DNA of 64,000 nt, taken from positions 930,001-994,000 of the forward strand of contig NZ_CP063982.1 in NCBI RefSeq assembly GCF_022811525.1, read 5' to 3'. Each line of letters opens with the position of its first letter. The first letter of the stretch is position 1. The position numbers and the translations under genes were made by a program. Below the pieces are notes generated by a model, which saw only the letters and a list, made by a program, of their open reading frames with translations, did no database searches and was not told the DNA's origin. Origin of the DNA: Orrella daihaiensis. GTDB lineage: Bacteria; Pseudomonadota; Gammaproteobacteria; Burkholderiales; Burkholderiaceae_B. Positions 48,983-57,626 of this stretch are shown here, piece after piece.

Positions 48983-50046
48983 AACAGTTATCAAAAACCC
49001 ATCAGAGTCGCCGTGGCCCCGTGATGATCGATATTGTTGGCCCACGCTTGAGCGACGAAGATCGCGAGCGCTTGTTGCATCCCCTGGTGGGCGGTGTGAT
49101 TCTGTTTGCGCGCCACTTTGAAGACCGTGCGCAGTTGCGCAAGCTCACGCGTCAAATCCATAAATTAAAAACCCCCAAGTTGCTGATTGCCGTCGATCAC
49201 GAGGGTGGGCGAGTGCAAAGATTTAGGGCAGATGGTTTTACCCATCTGCCAGCGATGGCCAAGCTTGGGCAGGTCTGGATGCAAGATCCGATGCGGGCGA
49301 TGTCACTGGCGACTGCTTGTGGCCTGGTGATGGCCGCCGAGTTGCGTGCCTGTGGTGTGGACCTGAGCTTTGCGCCGGTACTTGATTTGGATTATGGCGT
49401 GAGCAAAGTGATTGGGGACCGTGCGTTTCATCGAGATCCCAGAGTGGTCGCGATGCTGGCGCGCGCCCTAGTGCAGGGCATGGCGATGGTTGGCATGGCT
49501 GCATGCGGTAAGCATTTCCCGGGGCATGGGGCGGTGACGGCTGACTCGCACCATGAAATCCCAGTTGACAATCGGACGCTGGCCCGTATTTTGAAGGACG
49601 ATGCCGCACCTTATCTTTGGCTGAGCGATCTGGTAGTGCCTGCAGTCATGCCGGCTCACGTTATCTATCCCAAGGTCGATGACAAGCCTGCGGGATTCTC
49701 GCAGAAGTGGATACAGGAAATTTTGCGCGGGCAACTTCATTATGAGGGTGTGGTGTTTTCAGATGACCTGACCATGGAGGGTGCGACTGTGGCTGGCGAC
49801 ATCACCGCGAGAGCTAAGGCAGCATTGGGTGCAGGTTGTGACATGGTGTTGGTGTGTAACCGACCTGATCTGGTCGATGAGCTCCTGACACATTTCAGGC
49901 ATGAGCTTAAGGGTAAGTCGGTTGAGCGGCTCTCAAGGCTCGTCCCTAAACTGAAGGCGCGCAAGTGGTCAGCATTGGCTCGCTGGCCGGCTTATCAGCA
50001 CGCGCTGGCTCTGGTACAAAGCGTGGATGAGCAAACCAACGACTGA
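48979..50046 (+). CDS. nagZ: Beta-N-acetylhexosaminidase
   Basis: A 355-residue GH3 enzyme of cell-wall recycling. The GH3 signature [18 protein letters not shown] holds the catalytic His/Asp pair, and the nucleophile aspartate lies in [10 protein letters not shown]. It removes GlcNAc from anhydro-muropeptides in the cytoplasm. ATG 48979 overlaps the pdxJ stop; the conserved part starts near MIDIVGPRL, so an internal start near 49024 (ATG for MID) is also conceivable. uvrC starts inside its last 20 bases. Confidence 0.95.
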   Translation: MKQLSKTHQSRRGPVMIDIVGPRLSDEDRERLLHPLVGGVILFARHFEDRAQLRKLTRQIHKLKTPKLLIAVDHEGGRVQRFRADGFTHLPAMAKLGQVWMQDPMRAMSLATACGLVMAAELRACGVDLSFAPVLDLDYGVSKVIGDRAFHRDPRVVAMLARALVQGMAMVGMAACGKHFPGHGAVTADSHHEIPVDNRTLARILKDDAAPYLWLSDLVVPAVMPAHVIYPKVDDKPAGFSQKWIQEILRGQLHYEGVVFSDDLTMEGATVAGDITARAKAALGAGCDMVLVCNRPDLVDELLTHFRHELKGKSVERLSRLVPKLKARKWSALARWPAYQHALALVQSVDEQTND

Positions 50047-51910
50047 TACAGATGTGTCTGGCGATGCCGATGCGCAAACGCCAGACACTGCCCAAGCCGA
50101 CATTAAGGCGCTACTAGCAGGCTTGCCTCACCTGCCTGGGGTATATCGACATCTGGACGCCAGTGGCGAGGTGCTTTATGTTGGCAAAGCACGAGACCTT
50201 AAAAAGCGCGTCAGCTCCTATTTTCAAAAGACAGGCCACAGTCCACGCATTGCCCACATGGTGGCGCGCGTGGCCAATATTGAGGTGACGGTCACTCCAT
50301 CTGAGGCTCAGGCGCTCCTCCTTGAAAACAATCTCATCAAGCAGCTCAAGCCTCGTTACAACATTCTGTTTCGAGACGACAAGTCCTACCCTTATCTAAT
50401 GGTCTCAGACCATGCAGCTCCCAGGATTAACTATTACCGTGGTTCGACACAGAGGCCAGGACAGTTTTTTGGGCCATATCCCAATGCCTGGGCGGTACGT
50501 GAAACCATTCAGATCCTGCAAAAGGTGTTTCGCTTGCGCACATGCGAAGACACGGTCTACGCCAACCGTACCCGGCCATGTCTGCTGTATCAAATCAATC
50601 GTTGTTCGGGCCCATGCGTGGGACACATCAGCCTCCAGGACTATGAGCATGATGTCAAGCGTGCGACCCAGTTTTTAAAAGGTCAGACTCAAGTGGTGCT
50701 GCACGATATCGAAGAGCGTATGCTCGCAGCCTCTGAGGCACTGGAGTTTGAGCAGGCTGCTGCCTTGAGGGATCAGATGTCGGCCCTGTCTCGGGTTTTA
50801 CAGCAGCAGACCATGGAGCATTCTGATGGTCAGGATACCGATGTGATTGCCATCGCCATGGCGGGTGGCAAAGCATGCGTCAATCTTGCCATGATTCGAA
50901 ACGGCCGTCATCTGGGGGATCGTGCATTTTTCCCTGCTCATCTGAATGATGATGACGCCGGTGACATTCTGGAAGTCTTTATGGCGCAGCACTATGTTGA
51001 ACATGCGCTACCCCCGGTTATTGTGGCGTCCACTGCACCAAAGGATGAATCAATCGTGGCACTGTTAAGTGCCGCATCTCACGGCAAGACCCGTCTGTTG
51101 ACTCGCCCGCAGGGGGTTCGCCGCTCTTGGCTTGAACAAGCCAGCCATAACGCGCAGCTTGCTCTGGTTCGGGCATTGACCGAAGGCGGTGCGCGTCATG
51201 CCAGAACACTGTCTTTGGCCGAGACCTTGAGTCTTGAAACTGATCAACAGTCGCTTGAAGAGTTGCGCATTGAATGCTTTGATATCAGTCACACCGCAGG
51301 TGAGGCTACACAAGCGTCTTGCGTGGTGTTTCATCATCACGAGATGCAACCGTCACTTTATCGTCGCTACAACATCGAAGGCATCACCCCAGGTGACGAT
51401 TACGCAGCGATGCGTCAGGTCCTCACACGTCGTTACGCCAAAGTGGCTGATGGGCAGATGAGTATGCCCAACCTGGTGTTGATTGACGGTGGCAAGGGTC
51501 AAGTCCAGGTGGCACGCCAAGTGTTTGAGGAATACGGCTTGGACTTGAGTGTCCTGATTGGTGTGGCAAAAGGAGAAAACCGCAAGACTGGTCTGGAGAC
51601 GCTCGTGTTTGCTGACGGCAGACCACCATTGGTGCTCGGCGCAGCCTCGGCTGCACTGATGCTGATTGCCCAGATACGCGACGAGGCTCACCGGTTTGCG
51701 ATTACAGGCATGCGCGCCAAACGTGCAAAGGCTCGCCAGGGATCAAGGCTACAGGATATTGAAGGCGTGGGGGCCAAACGTCGGCAGAAGCTTCTGAATC
51801 GTTTCGGTGGGCTGGCAGGCGTGGGTGCTGCGAGTGTGGAGCAACTGGCTTCGGTGGAGGGTATCTCGCTGGATTTAGCCAAACGCATTTATGCTGCCCT
51901 GCACGAGTGA
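50027..51910 (+). CDS. uvrC: Excinuclease ABC subunit C
   Basis: A 627-residue UvrC. The N-terminal GIY-YIG nuclease has [30 protein letters not shown]. The UVR domain is about residues 220-255. The C-terminal RNase H-like nuclease includes IECFDISHT and the HhH pair [19 protein letters not shown]. It makes both incisions around a DNA lesion with UvrB. ATG 50027 lies within nagZ. uvrC is followed by pgsA after 59 bases, the classical order. Confidence 0.97.
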   Translation: MSKPTTDTDVSGDADAQTPDTAQADIKALLAGLPHLPGVYRHLDASGEVLYVGKARDLKKRVSSYFQKTGHSPRIAHMVARVANIEVTVTPSEAQALLLENNLIKQLKPRYNILFRDDKSYPYLMVSDHAAPRINYYRGSTQRPGQFFGPYPNAWAVRETIQILQKVFRLRTCEDTVYANRTRPCLLYQINRCSGPCVGHISLQDYEHDVKRATQFLKGQTQVVLHDIEERMLAASEALEFEQAAALRDQMSALSRVLQQQTMEHSDGQDTDVIAIAMAGGKACVNLAMIRNGRHLGDRAFFPAHLNDDDAGDILEVFMAQHYVEHALPPVIVASTAPKDESIVALLSAASHGKTRLLTRPQGVRRSWLEQASHNAQLALVRALTEGGARHARTLSLAETLSLETDQQSLEELRIECFDISHTAGEATQASCVVFHHHEMQPSLYRRYNIEGITPGDDYAAMRQVLTRRYAKVADGQMSMPNLVLIDGGKGQVQVARQVFEEYGLDLSVLIGVAKGENRKTGLETLVFADGRPPLVLGAASAALMLIAQIRDEAHRFAITGMRAKRAKARQGSRLQDIEGVGAKRRQKLLNRFGGLAGVGAASVEQLASVEGISLDLAKRIYAALHE

Positions 51911-51969
51911 GTTATTGGCTAAAACTTTCTGTAAGATAGTTACATTGGCCGCTGCAAAAGTGACACGAT

Positions 51970-52539
51970 ATGCCGTTTAATTTTCCGATTGCGCTGACTT
52001 GGTTACGCATCGCCATCATTCCGTTCTTCGTTGCGCTGTTTTATGTGCCGGATGCTATTTTGCCAATGGGCTTGCGCGATGCAGTCGCGGCCTGGCTATT
52101 CGTGGTTGCCGCACTGACAGACTGGCTTGACGGTTGGTTGGCTAGGCGTTGGAACCAAACCTCATCATTTGGTGCGTTTCTCGATCCGGTGGCTGACAAA
52201 CTCATGGTGGCCGCAGCACTGCTGGTGTTGTTGCATCTGGACCGTGTGGGCAGCTTGGTGGCTTTGGTGATTATTGGCCGAGAGATTGCGATTTCAGCTT
52301 TGCGCGAGTGGATGGCACAGATTGGTGCGGGCGCTAGTGTTGCTGTGCATTGGCTGGGTAAGTTCAAAACGGCTGCGCAGATGATTGCCATCCCTTGTCT
52401 GTTACACCATCAGGATTGGTTGGATTTGCCCGTTGCGCTGATTGGACAGGTGCTGATCTGGGTGGCGGCGGCCTTGACGGTTTGGTCGATGTTTTACTAC
52501 CTTAAGAAAGCCTGGCCTGAAATCCAGGCCCGCACATAA
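51970..52539 (+). CDS. pgsA: CDP-diacylglycerol--glycerol-3-phosphate 3-phosphatidyltransferase
   Basis: A 189-residue membrane enzyme with the CDP-alcohol phosphotransferase motif in full: D-xx-DG-xx-AR-x8-G-xxx-D-xxx-D, seen in DWLDGWLARRW to FLDPVADK. About four hydrophobic helices. It makes phosphatidylglycerol phosphate, the first committed step to PG and cardiolipin. It follows uvrC; the gap is 59 bases with no terminator that I can see. Confidence 0.95.
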   Translation: MPFNFPIALTWLRIAIIPFFVALFYVPDAILPMGLRDAVAAWLFVVAALTDWLDGWLARRWNQTSSFGAFLDPVADKLMVAAALLVLLHLDRVGSLVALVIIGREIAISALREWMAQIGAGASVAVHWLGKFKTAAQMIAIPCLLHHQDWLDLPVALIGQVLIWVAAALTVWSMFYYLKKAWPEIQART

Positions 52540-52572
52540 GCGAGCTCCACTCTTTTTTCAGGACAACACCTC

Positions 52573-53856
52573 GTGAGCCAGACTGCCACCTTGCCACCGA
52601 TGCAAAGCTCGCCGGGGCCCTCGGCCCGAGACGACTGGAGAACCATTGGACTGGTTGGCTCGGCACATGCAGGTTCGCATTTCTTTCAACTAGTCATTCC
52701 GAGCCTGTTTGTGCCATTGGGTAATGCCTTTGGCTTGGATTTTGCCCAGCTTGGATTGTTAATGACCGTGTTTTTTGTAGTGTCTGGTTTGGGGCAGATC
52801 GCATCGGGCTTTATCGTTGATCGCATTGGCCCGCGCCCGGTGCTCTGGTTCGGTATGGCCACCTTTGTGGTGTCAGCGGTCTTGTTGGGCACCGCCGGTG
52901 GATATGGCACGCTGATGCTAGCCGCGATTGTGGGTGGTATTGGCAACTCGGTGTTTCACCCGGCCGACTTTTCTATTCTGAACCACAGGGTCACGCCCAA
53001 TCGGCTCGGACATGCATTTAGCGCCCACAATCTGACCGGCACGCTGGGCTGGGCTTTGTCACCCCTATTTGTGGTCAGTGTGGCCGAGTGGCTCGGCTGG
53101 CGTGTGGCCGCCTTCGGCGTGGCAGCGCTGATGGCGATTATTTTGCTGGGACTGTTGTGGGGTAAAGATTCCCTGTTTGTGCAAGGTACGCGCGATGGGT
53201 CGGCGCAAGCAGCCGTGGCTGGCGATTCATCTGGGCCAGGCCTGGTAGCTGTCTTGTTGCAGCTCTTGGGTTCACCGGCACTGTGGGGTGCATTTCTATT
53301 TTTTGTATGTGCGACGGTCGCGTTTTCTGCGGTGCAGAACTACACCATTCCACTGATGGGTGAGATTTATGGCATGTCGGTGGTTGCCGCCGGTACGGTG
53401 CTATCAGGTTATATGGCGGGACAGATTTTAGGAATGCTAGCCGGGGGTTTCCTGGTAAATGCCACACTCAAAAGCGAATTGGTGGTGTTTGCTTCCTTGA
53501 TTGCCGCGGCAGCGGTATTCGTGCTGTTGGCCTCTGGTTGGGTGCCGCTGGCGCTCGCTGCTCTCGCAATGGCACTGGCAGGCTTTTTCTCCGGACTGTC
53601 TGCGCCGTCTCGCGATATGCTGGTGCGCAAAGTGACCCCTAAAAAGTCGGTCGGATCCGTTTACGGTTTGGTCTACTCCGGACTTGATGTCGGCTCGGCG
53701 CTTGGCCCTATCATGTTTGGTCTGTTACTGGATGCTGGCGTGCGCAGCGGTCCCTGGTTAGGTGCAGCGGTCGCCTTTGTCGTCGCCGCGCTCTTGGCCA
53801 ATCAGATTGGTCGCGCAGGTCGGGGACCTACTGTTGGGCGCTACGCAACAAATTAG
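52573..53856 (+). CDS. MFS transporter
   Basis: A 427-residue major facilitator with about 12 helices. The loop 2-3 motif is FIVDRIGPRPVLWFGM, and the early region FFQLVIPSLFVPLGNAFGLDFAQLG resembles sugar-phosphate or fosmidomycin-resistance-type carriers. It starts with GTG at 52573, with AGGAC about ten bases before it. Substrate unknown. It shares a 29-base convergent overlap with queF at the 3' end. Confidence 0.85.
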   Translation: MSQTATLPPMQSSPGPSARDDWRTIGLVGSAHAGSHFFQLVIPSLFVPLGNAFGLDFAQLGLLMTVFFVVSGLGQIASGFIVDRIGPRPVLWFGMATFVVSAVLLGTAGGYGTLMLAAIVGGIGNSVFHPADFSILNHRVTPNRLGHAFSAHNLTGTLGWALSPLFVVSVAEWLGWRVAAFGVAALMAIILLGLLWGKDSLFVQGTRDGSAQAAVAGDSSGPGLVAVLLQLLGSPALWGAFLFFVCATVAFSAVQNYTIPLMGEIYGMSVVAAGTVLSGYMAGQILGMLAGGFLVNATLKSELVVFASLIAAAAVFVLLASGWVPLALAALAMALAGFFSGLSAPSRDMLVRKVTPKKSVGSVYGLVYSGLDVGSALGPIMFGLLLDAGVRSGPWLGAAVAFVVAALLANQIGRAGRGPTVGRYATN

Positions 53857-54679
53857 GCTCAGCGGTGTCTGGTGTGGCGCGCCATGGGTTAATGTCCATG
53901 CCGCCTCTGCGGGTGTAGCGCGCGTAAATCGACAGGCTTTGCGGTTGACAATGGGTCATGATGTCACAAAACATTTGCTCAACGCATTGCTCATGAAATC
54001 CCTGATGTTGCCGAAACGACACGATATAGCGAAGTAGGGTGGCGTGATCGATCGCCCGGCCTCGATAGGTTATGTGCAGGCTACCCCAGTCAGGTTGACC
54101 GGTTACAGGGCAATTGGATTTCAACAAGCGAGAGAACACCGATTCAGAGATCAGCTTGTCTGACGCCAGTCTCAATAAATTGGGGTTGGGTTCATATTCG
54201 TTGATGCTGATATCTTGATCATCAAGACACTTGCTGTCTTGGCCAGGTTCTGAGACTGGCTCTTGGTTGAATCGATCTGGCGTGATGATCTGCGTCTTGA
54301 CCTTGGCCCCAGCGGCAGCGTCAATGTCTGCCTCGATTCGTTCTTGCAGGCTGTGAATCGATGAGAACCGCTCGTTGTTCAAGCTATTCAGGTACAGCTT
54401 GAAAGATTTAGACTCAACAATGTTCGCACTCGTCGCAGGCACCCAGACCTTGAGTATGGCGGTGCAAGGCAGGCCATTGAGGTTTAGCCAGGAAAGTTCG
54501 TAGCCACGCCACAAGTCCCAGCCAATAAAAGGCAAGCTGTTTGCTGATAAGCCAATGGCATCCCGACCGAGTGAGCGTGCAATCGGATAAAGCAAAGACG
54601 GATCATAGTGGCTCGGATAGCGACTGTCCTTGCCTAGCGGGAGTGCTTGATCGTGGGTTGGGAGCTCGGGTGACTTCAT
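53828..54679 (-). CDS. queF: NADPH-dependent 7-cyano-7-deazaguanine reductase
   Basis: About 283 residues, the long two-domain QueF. Signatures: PLGKDSRYPSHYDPSLLYPIAR at the N-terminus, then SLKSYLNS-like ESKSFKLYLNS, and the catalytic cysteine in LKSNCPVTGQPDWGSLHI. It reduces preQ0 to preQ1 for queuosine synthesis. ATG 54679 matches the E. coli length (282); the longer start at 54760 adds 27 residues without family support. It diverges from aceA. The gap holds a strong palindrome. Confidence 0.93.
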   Translation of the reverse strand: MKSPELPTHDQALPLGKDSRYPSHYDPSLLYPIARSLGRDAIGLSANSLPFIGWDLWRGYELSWLNLNGLPCTAILKVWVPATSANIVESKSFKLYLNSLNNERFSSIHSLQERIEADIDAAAGAKVKTQIITPDRFNQEPVSEPGQDSKCLDDQDISINEYEPNPNLLRLASDKLISESVFSRLLKSNCPVTGQPDWGSLHITYRGRAIDHATLLRYIVSFRQHQGFHEQCVEQMFCDIMTHCQPQSLSIYARYTRRGGMDINPWRATPDTAEPNLLRSAQQ

Positions 54680-54710
54680 GTCCCGCATTGTAGTGTGCGT
54701 CAATTTCATT

Positions 54711-54732
54711 TTGTGAAACTCGCGTTTCACAA
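54711..54732. promoter_or_regulatory. Perfect 9-bp-arm palindrome between queF and aceA
   Basis: Arms TTGTGAAAC and GTTTCACAA flank a four-base centre (TCGC). CATTTTGTG occurs on the left, and a partly matching ACAAAATGAATTG stretch on the right extends the symmetry. A further TTTCACAAA half-site lies near 54768. The gap also holds an AT-rich stretch and GTCTTAT-ATAAGAC at 54844-54857 near the aceA start. This is the form of a dimer-binding operator. The regulator is unknown; it could control aceA or queF. Confidence 0.6.
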
Positions 54733-54961
54733 TACAAAATGAATTGATGCGCTGCGTCAATCGGTCATTTCACAAACCTAAAAATGATTTCTTATCATGA
54801 AATAAAAATTATAACCTATTGAATTTTATAGAAATAAAATATTGTCTTATATAAGACATAAGAGCTGTTTGCGTTGCACAAGACCGGTAGACTTATTCCC
54901 AAGCTTCACCGAATTCTTTTTTGTTTTTTTAATTCTTATTGAAACCTTCAGGAGATTGGAA

Positions 54962-56269
54962 ATGAACACTCGTGAAACCGCCATCCGCGCTCTGCAGAAA
55001 GAATGGGCAGAAAACCCACGCTGGCAAGGCATCAAGCGCGACTATAGCGCTGAGGATGTTGTGCGCCTGCGTGGCTCGACGTTGGTTGAGCATACGCTGG
55101 CCCGGCAGGGTTCAGAAAAGCTTTGGAACCTGTTGAATACCGAGCCTTTCATCAATACGCTTGGTGCACTGACTGGTAACCAGGCTATGCAGCAGATCAA
55201 GGCTGGTTTGAAAGGCATTTATCTCTCTGGCTGGCAGGTAGCCGGCGATGCCAACCTGGCAGGCGAGATGTATCCTGACCAATCACTGTATCCCGCGAAC
55301 TCGGTGCCCATGGTGGTTCGCCGTATCAACAATGCTTTGCAACGCTGTGATCAGATCCAGTGGATGGAAGGTAAGAATCCGGGCGATGATGGCTACATCG
55401 ATTTCCTTGCACCGATTGTGGCAGATGCTGAAGCCGGGTTTGGTGGCGTTCTGAACGCTTTTGAGCTGATGAAGGCCATGATCGAAGCCGGTGCCAGTGG
55501 CGTTCACTTCGAAGACCAGTTAGCCTCAGTCAAGAAGTGTGGTCACATGGGTGGCAAGGTGCTGGTACCCACTCGCGAAGCGGTCAGCAAGCTAAGCGCC
55601 GCACGTTTGGCTGCCGACGTGATGGGTGTCCCCACTGTGTTGCTGGCGCGCACTGACGCTGACGCTGCAGATTTGGTGACCAGCGATATTGATGATAACG
55701 ATCGTCCGTTCATGACGGGTGAGCGCACGGTTGAGGGTTTCTTCCGCACGCGCGCTGGCATTGATCAAGGCATTAGCCGTGGTCTGGCCTATGCACCGTA
55801 TGCGGATCTTATCTGGTGCGAGACCGCCACGCCTAATCTTGAATACGCCCGCAAGTTCGCTGAGGCCATTCACCGCCAGTTCCCTGGCAAGCTGCTGGCT
55901 TACAACTGCTCGCCTTCATTTAACTGGAAGAAAAACCTCGATGACGCAACTATTTCGAAGTTCCAGCGTGAATTAGGTGCCATGGGTTACAAGTTCCAGT
56001 TCATCACGCTCGCGGGCTTCCACGCGCTGAACTACGGTATGTTTGATCTGGCCTATAAGTATGCACGTGAGAACATGTCGGCGTTTGTTGAGCTGCAACA
56101 GAAAGAATTTGCAGCGGCCGATCGTGGTTTCACCGCTGTGAAACATCAGCGTGAGGTCGGTACAGGCTACTTCGATGCGGTGACGCAAACCATTGAAGGT
56201 GGCCAAGCGTCCACCACAGCGTTGACCGGTTCAACCGAAGAAGCTCAGTTCGAAGAGGCGCACGCCTAA
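54962..56269 (+). CDS. aceA: Isocitrate lyase
   Basis: A 435-residue glyoxylate-cycle enzyme. The catalytic motif is [13 protein letters not shown], preceded by HFEDQLAS, and [14 protein letters not shown] and [15 protein letters not shown] are further signatures. It splits isocitrate to succinate and glyoxylate, needed for growth on acetate and fatty acids. ATG 54962 follows AGGAG with good spacing; an upstream start has no family support. Codon use and base content are like the neighbours. Promoter lies in the AT-rich gap with the palindromes described there. Confidence 0.97.
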   Translation: MNTRETAIRALQKEWAENPRWQGIKRDYSAEDVVRLRGSTLVEHTLARQGSEKLWNLLNTEPFINTLGALTGNQAMQQIKAGLKGIYLSGWQVAGDANLAGEMYPDQSLYPANSVPMVVRRINNALQRCDQIQWMEGKNPGDDGYIDFLAPIVADAEAGFGGVLNAFELMKAMIEAGASGVHFEDQLASVKKCGHMGGKVLVPTREAVSKLSAARLAADVMGVPTVLLARTDADAADLVTSDIDDNDRPFMTGERTVEGFFRTRAGIDQGISRGLAYAPYADLIWCETATPNLEYARKFAEAIHRQFPGKLLAYNCSPSFNWKKNLDDATISKFQRELGAMGYKFQFITLAGFHALNYGMFDLAYKYARENMSAFVELQQKEFAAADRGFTAVKHQREVGTGYFDAVTQTIEGGQASTTALTGSTEEAQFEEAHA

Positions 56270-56315
56270 GTTGTTTGTTGCTAGTTAAGACGGTCGTTAC
56301 ACAGGACCCGTCAAT

Positions 56316-56345
56316 CAATCGGCCACCACGTTTGGTGGCCGATTG
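56316..56345 (+). terminator. Strong hairpin after aceA
   Basis: CAATCGGCCACCA and TGGTGGCCGATTG form a perfect 13-base stem around CGTT, about 45 bases after the aceA stop. No T-run follows, so it may stop transcription with help, protect the 3' end of aceA mRNA, or be bidirectional. The FNR box for the next gene starts 18 bases later. Confidence 0.6.
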
Positions 56346-56362
56346 CATTGGAACAGGCAAAG

Positions 56363-56376
56363 TTGATATAGATCAA
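56363..56376 (+). promoter_or_regulatory. FNR/Anr box in front of the CcoI-like gene
   Basis: TTGATATAGATCAA matches the FNR consensus TTGAT-N4-ATCAA exactly. Its centre is 56369.5. TAGTAT at 56399-56404 is a likely -10, giving a transcript start near 56411, at -41.5 from the box centre, the standard class II activator position. The next gene starts at 56412, so the message may be leaderless. Confidence 0.85.
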
Positions 56377-56411
56377 GGCCAGGATTTTGTGGCCTGTTTA
56401 GTATTTCAGCT

Positions 56412-57374
56412 ATGCCAAAGTCCATCTTCGCCTTGAATCGCCCATTGACCGTTGACGAAATGATGTCACGCAGGCGCACGCTCGTTCGCTTGGGGCTTGC
56501 ATGGCTTGCCATGATGCAGGTCATGATGTTCGCATTGCCCGGTTACCTGCGACAGGAGACTTTCGGGCATGACAATCTGGATGTGCTGGATTGGGCCATT
56601 TTTTTAATGAACTGGGCTAGCCTGGCTCTGACGGTGCCAGTAATTCTTTACTCGGCTTGGCCCATCTGGAAGGGCGTTGCTCAAGCCTGGCGCGAGCGCC
56701 ACATCACCATGGATGTGCCGGTGGCCGTGAGCATGATTGCTGCATTTGTACCTAGCGTGATTGCCACCTTGCTGGGTCAAGGTGAAGTTTATTTCGATTC
56801 AGTCACCATGTTTGTGGCGTTTTTATTAACCGCCCGATTCTTTGAGCTTCGGGCCAGACAATCCGTTGATAGTTCGCGCTATTCGGACAGGCTGCAACAA
56901 CTACGCGGGCCTTTGTTGCAACACGCTGACAAGGTTGCCATGTGGTTTGTGGTGGTCCAATTGGCTATCGCGTTTGTCGTCGCATTGGTGTGGTGGGTCA
57001 TTGATCCTGACTATGCCTTGCCGGTCATGGTTTCTTTGCTGGTGATGAGTTGTCCTTGCGCATTGTCAATGTCTGCGCCAGTGTCTTTGGCTGCCGCTAA
57101 CGCCACGCTTGCCGCCTATCCTGATATGACCGAAGCGCAAACGAATCGCTTATTTGCCGGCGCACGACGGGTGACCCGTCAAAACCTTTATGGCTCGGTC
57201 ATCTTTCACTTGGTGAGCACTCCTTTGGCTGCCTTGGGTTTTGTGACGCCGTGGCTGGCAGCTTTGGCGATGTTCGTGTCATCAATTGCAGTGACGATCA
57301 ATGCATGGCGTCTGTATCGTGAGCCCGAGTCCAGTGGCTCAACGCCGGATTACACCCATCTGGCCCGAACCTGA
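56412..57374 (+). CDS. CcoI-like membrane protein lacking all P-type ATPase soluble domains
   Basis: A 320-residue protein lying where ccoI should be. Hydrophobic segments about 30-47, 60-82, 103-122, 127-147, 175-197, 203-228, 257-276 and 278-300 match the eight helices of P1B-type copper ATPases, with CPC at 214-216 and ALSMSAPVSLAAANATLA after it. Between helices 4 and 5 there are about 27 residues in place of the actuator domain, and after the CPC helix about 25 in place of the phosphorylation and nucleotide domains. No DKTGT, TGE or N-terminal metal-binding domain. It cannot hydrolyse ATP as seen. Reading frame is intact. Confidence 0.8.
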   Translation: MPKSIFALNRPLTVDEMMSRRRTLVRLGLAWLAMMQVMMFALPGYLRQETFGHDNLDVLDWAIFLMNWASLALTVPVILYSAWPIWKGVAQAWRERHITMDVPVAVSMIAAFVPSVIATLLGQGEVYFDSVTMFVAFLLTARFFELRARQSVDSSRYSDRLQQLRGPLLQHADKVAMWFVVVQLAIAFVVALVWWVIDPDYALPVMVSLLVMSCPCALSMSAPVSLAAANATLAAYPDMTEAQTNRLFAGARRVTRQNLYGSVIFHLVSTPLAALGFVTPWLAALAMFVSSIAVTINAWRLYREPESSGSTPDYTHLART

Positions 57375-57384
57375 AGATTGAATT

Positions 57385-57534
57385 TTGGAAGTCCTTTATT
57401 TCCTTTTGCCACTGTCGCTGCTTTTCATTGTGTTGATTGGCGCAGTGCTCTGGTGGGCGGTGTTCTCTGGTCAATATGACGATCCGGACGATGCCGGAAG
57501 ATCTATTTTGCAAGACGATGACACACCAAAATAA
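57385..57534 (+). CDS. ccoS: cbb3 oxidase maturation protein CcoS
   Basis: A 49-residue protein with one N-terminal helix (VLYFLLPLSLLFIVLIGAVLWWAVFSGQ) followed by the acidic tail FSGQYDDPDDAGRSILQDDD, exactly the CcoS pattern (WWA...SGQFDD...ILxDDD). CcoS is needed to insert haem b and copper into CcoN. It starts with TTG at 57385, ten bases after the CcoI-like gene stop. No ATG is available in frame. Short length and TTG start make it easy to miss. Confidence 0.88.
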   Translation: MEVLYFLLPLSLLFIVLIGAVLWWAVFSGQYDDPDDAGRSILQDDDTPK

Positions 57535-57540
57535 AGCCGC

Positions 57541-57554
57541 TTGATCCAAATCAA
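57541..57554 (+). promoter_or_regulatory. FNR/Anr box 1 upstream of ccoN
   Basis: TTGATCCAAATCAA matches TTGAT-N4-ATCAA exactly, with its centre 79 bases before the ccoN start. A class II placement would put the transcript start near 57589, leaving a leader of about 38 bases that contains the ribosome site GAGGAC. Confidence 0.85.
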
Positions 57555-57568
57555 AGCTGCATCGGCGA

Positions 57569-57582
57569 TTGATCTGCATCAT
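57569..57582 (+). promoter_or_regulatory. FNR/Anr-like box 2 upstream of ccoN
   Basis: TTGATCTGCATCAT differs from the consensus in one base (last T for A). It lies 28 bases after box 1, centre to centre. If bound it would sit over the promoter driven by box 1, so it could act as a brake or as a second activator site. Seen by eye only. Confidence 0.5.
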
Positions 57583-57626
57583 TACACATAAGAATTTCTA
57601 TCACTAAAAATCCGAGGACTTAAACC

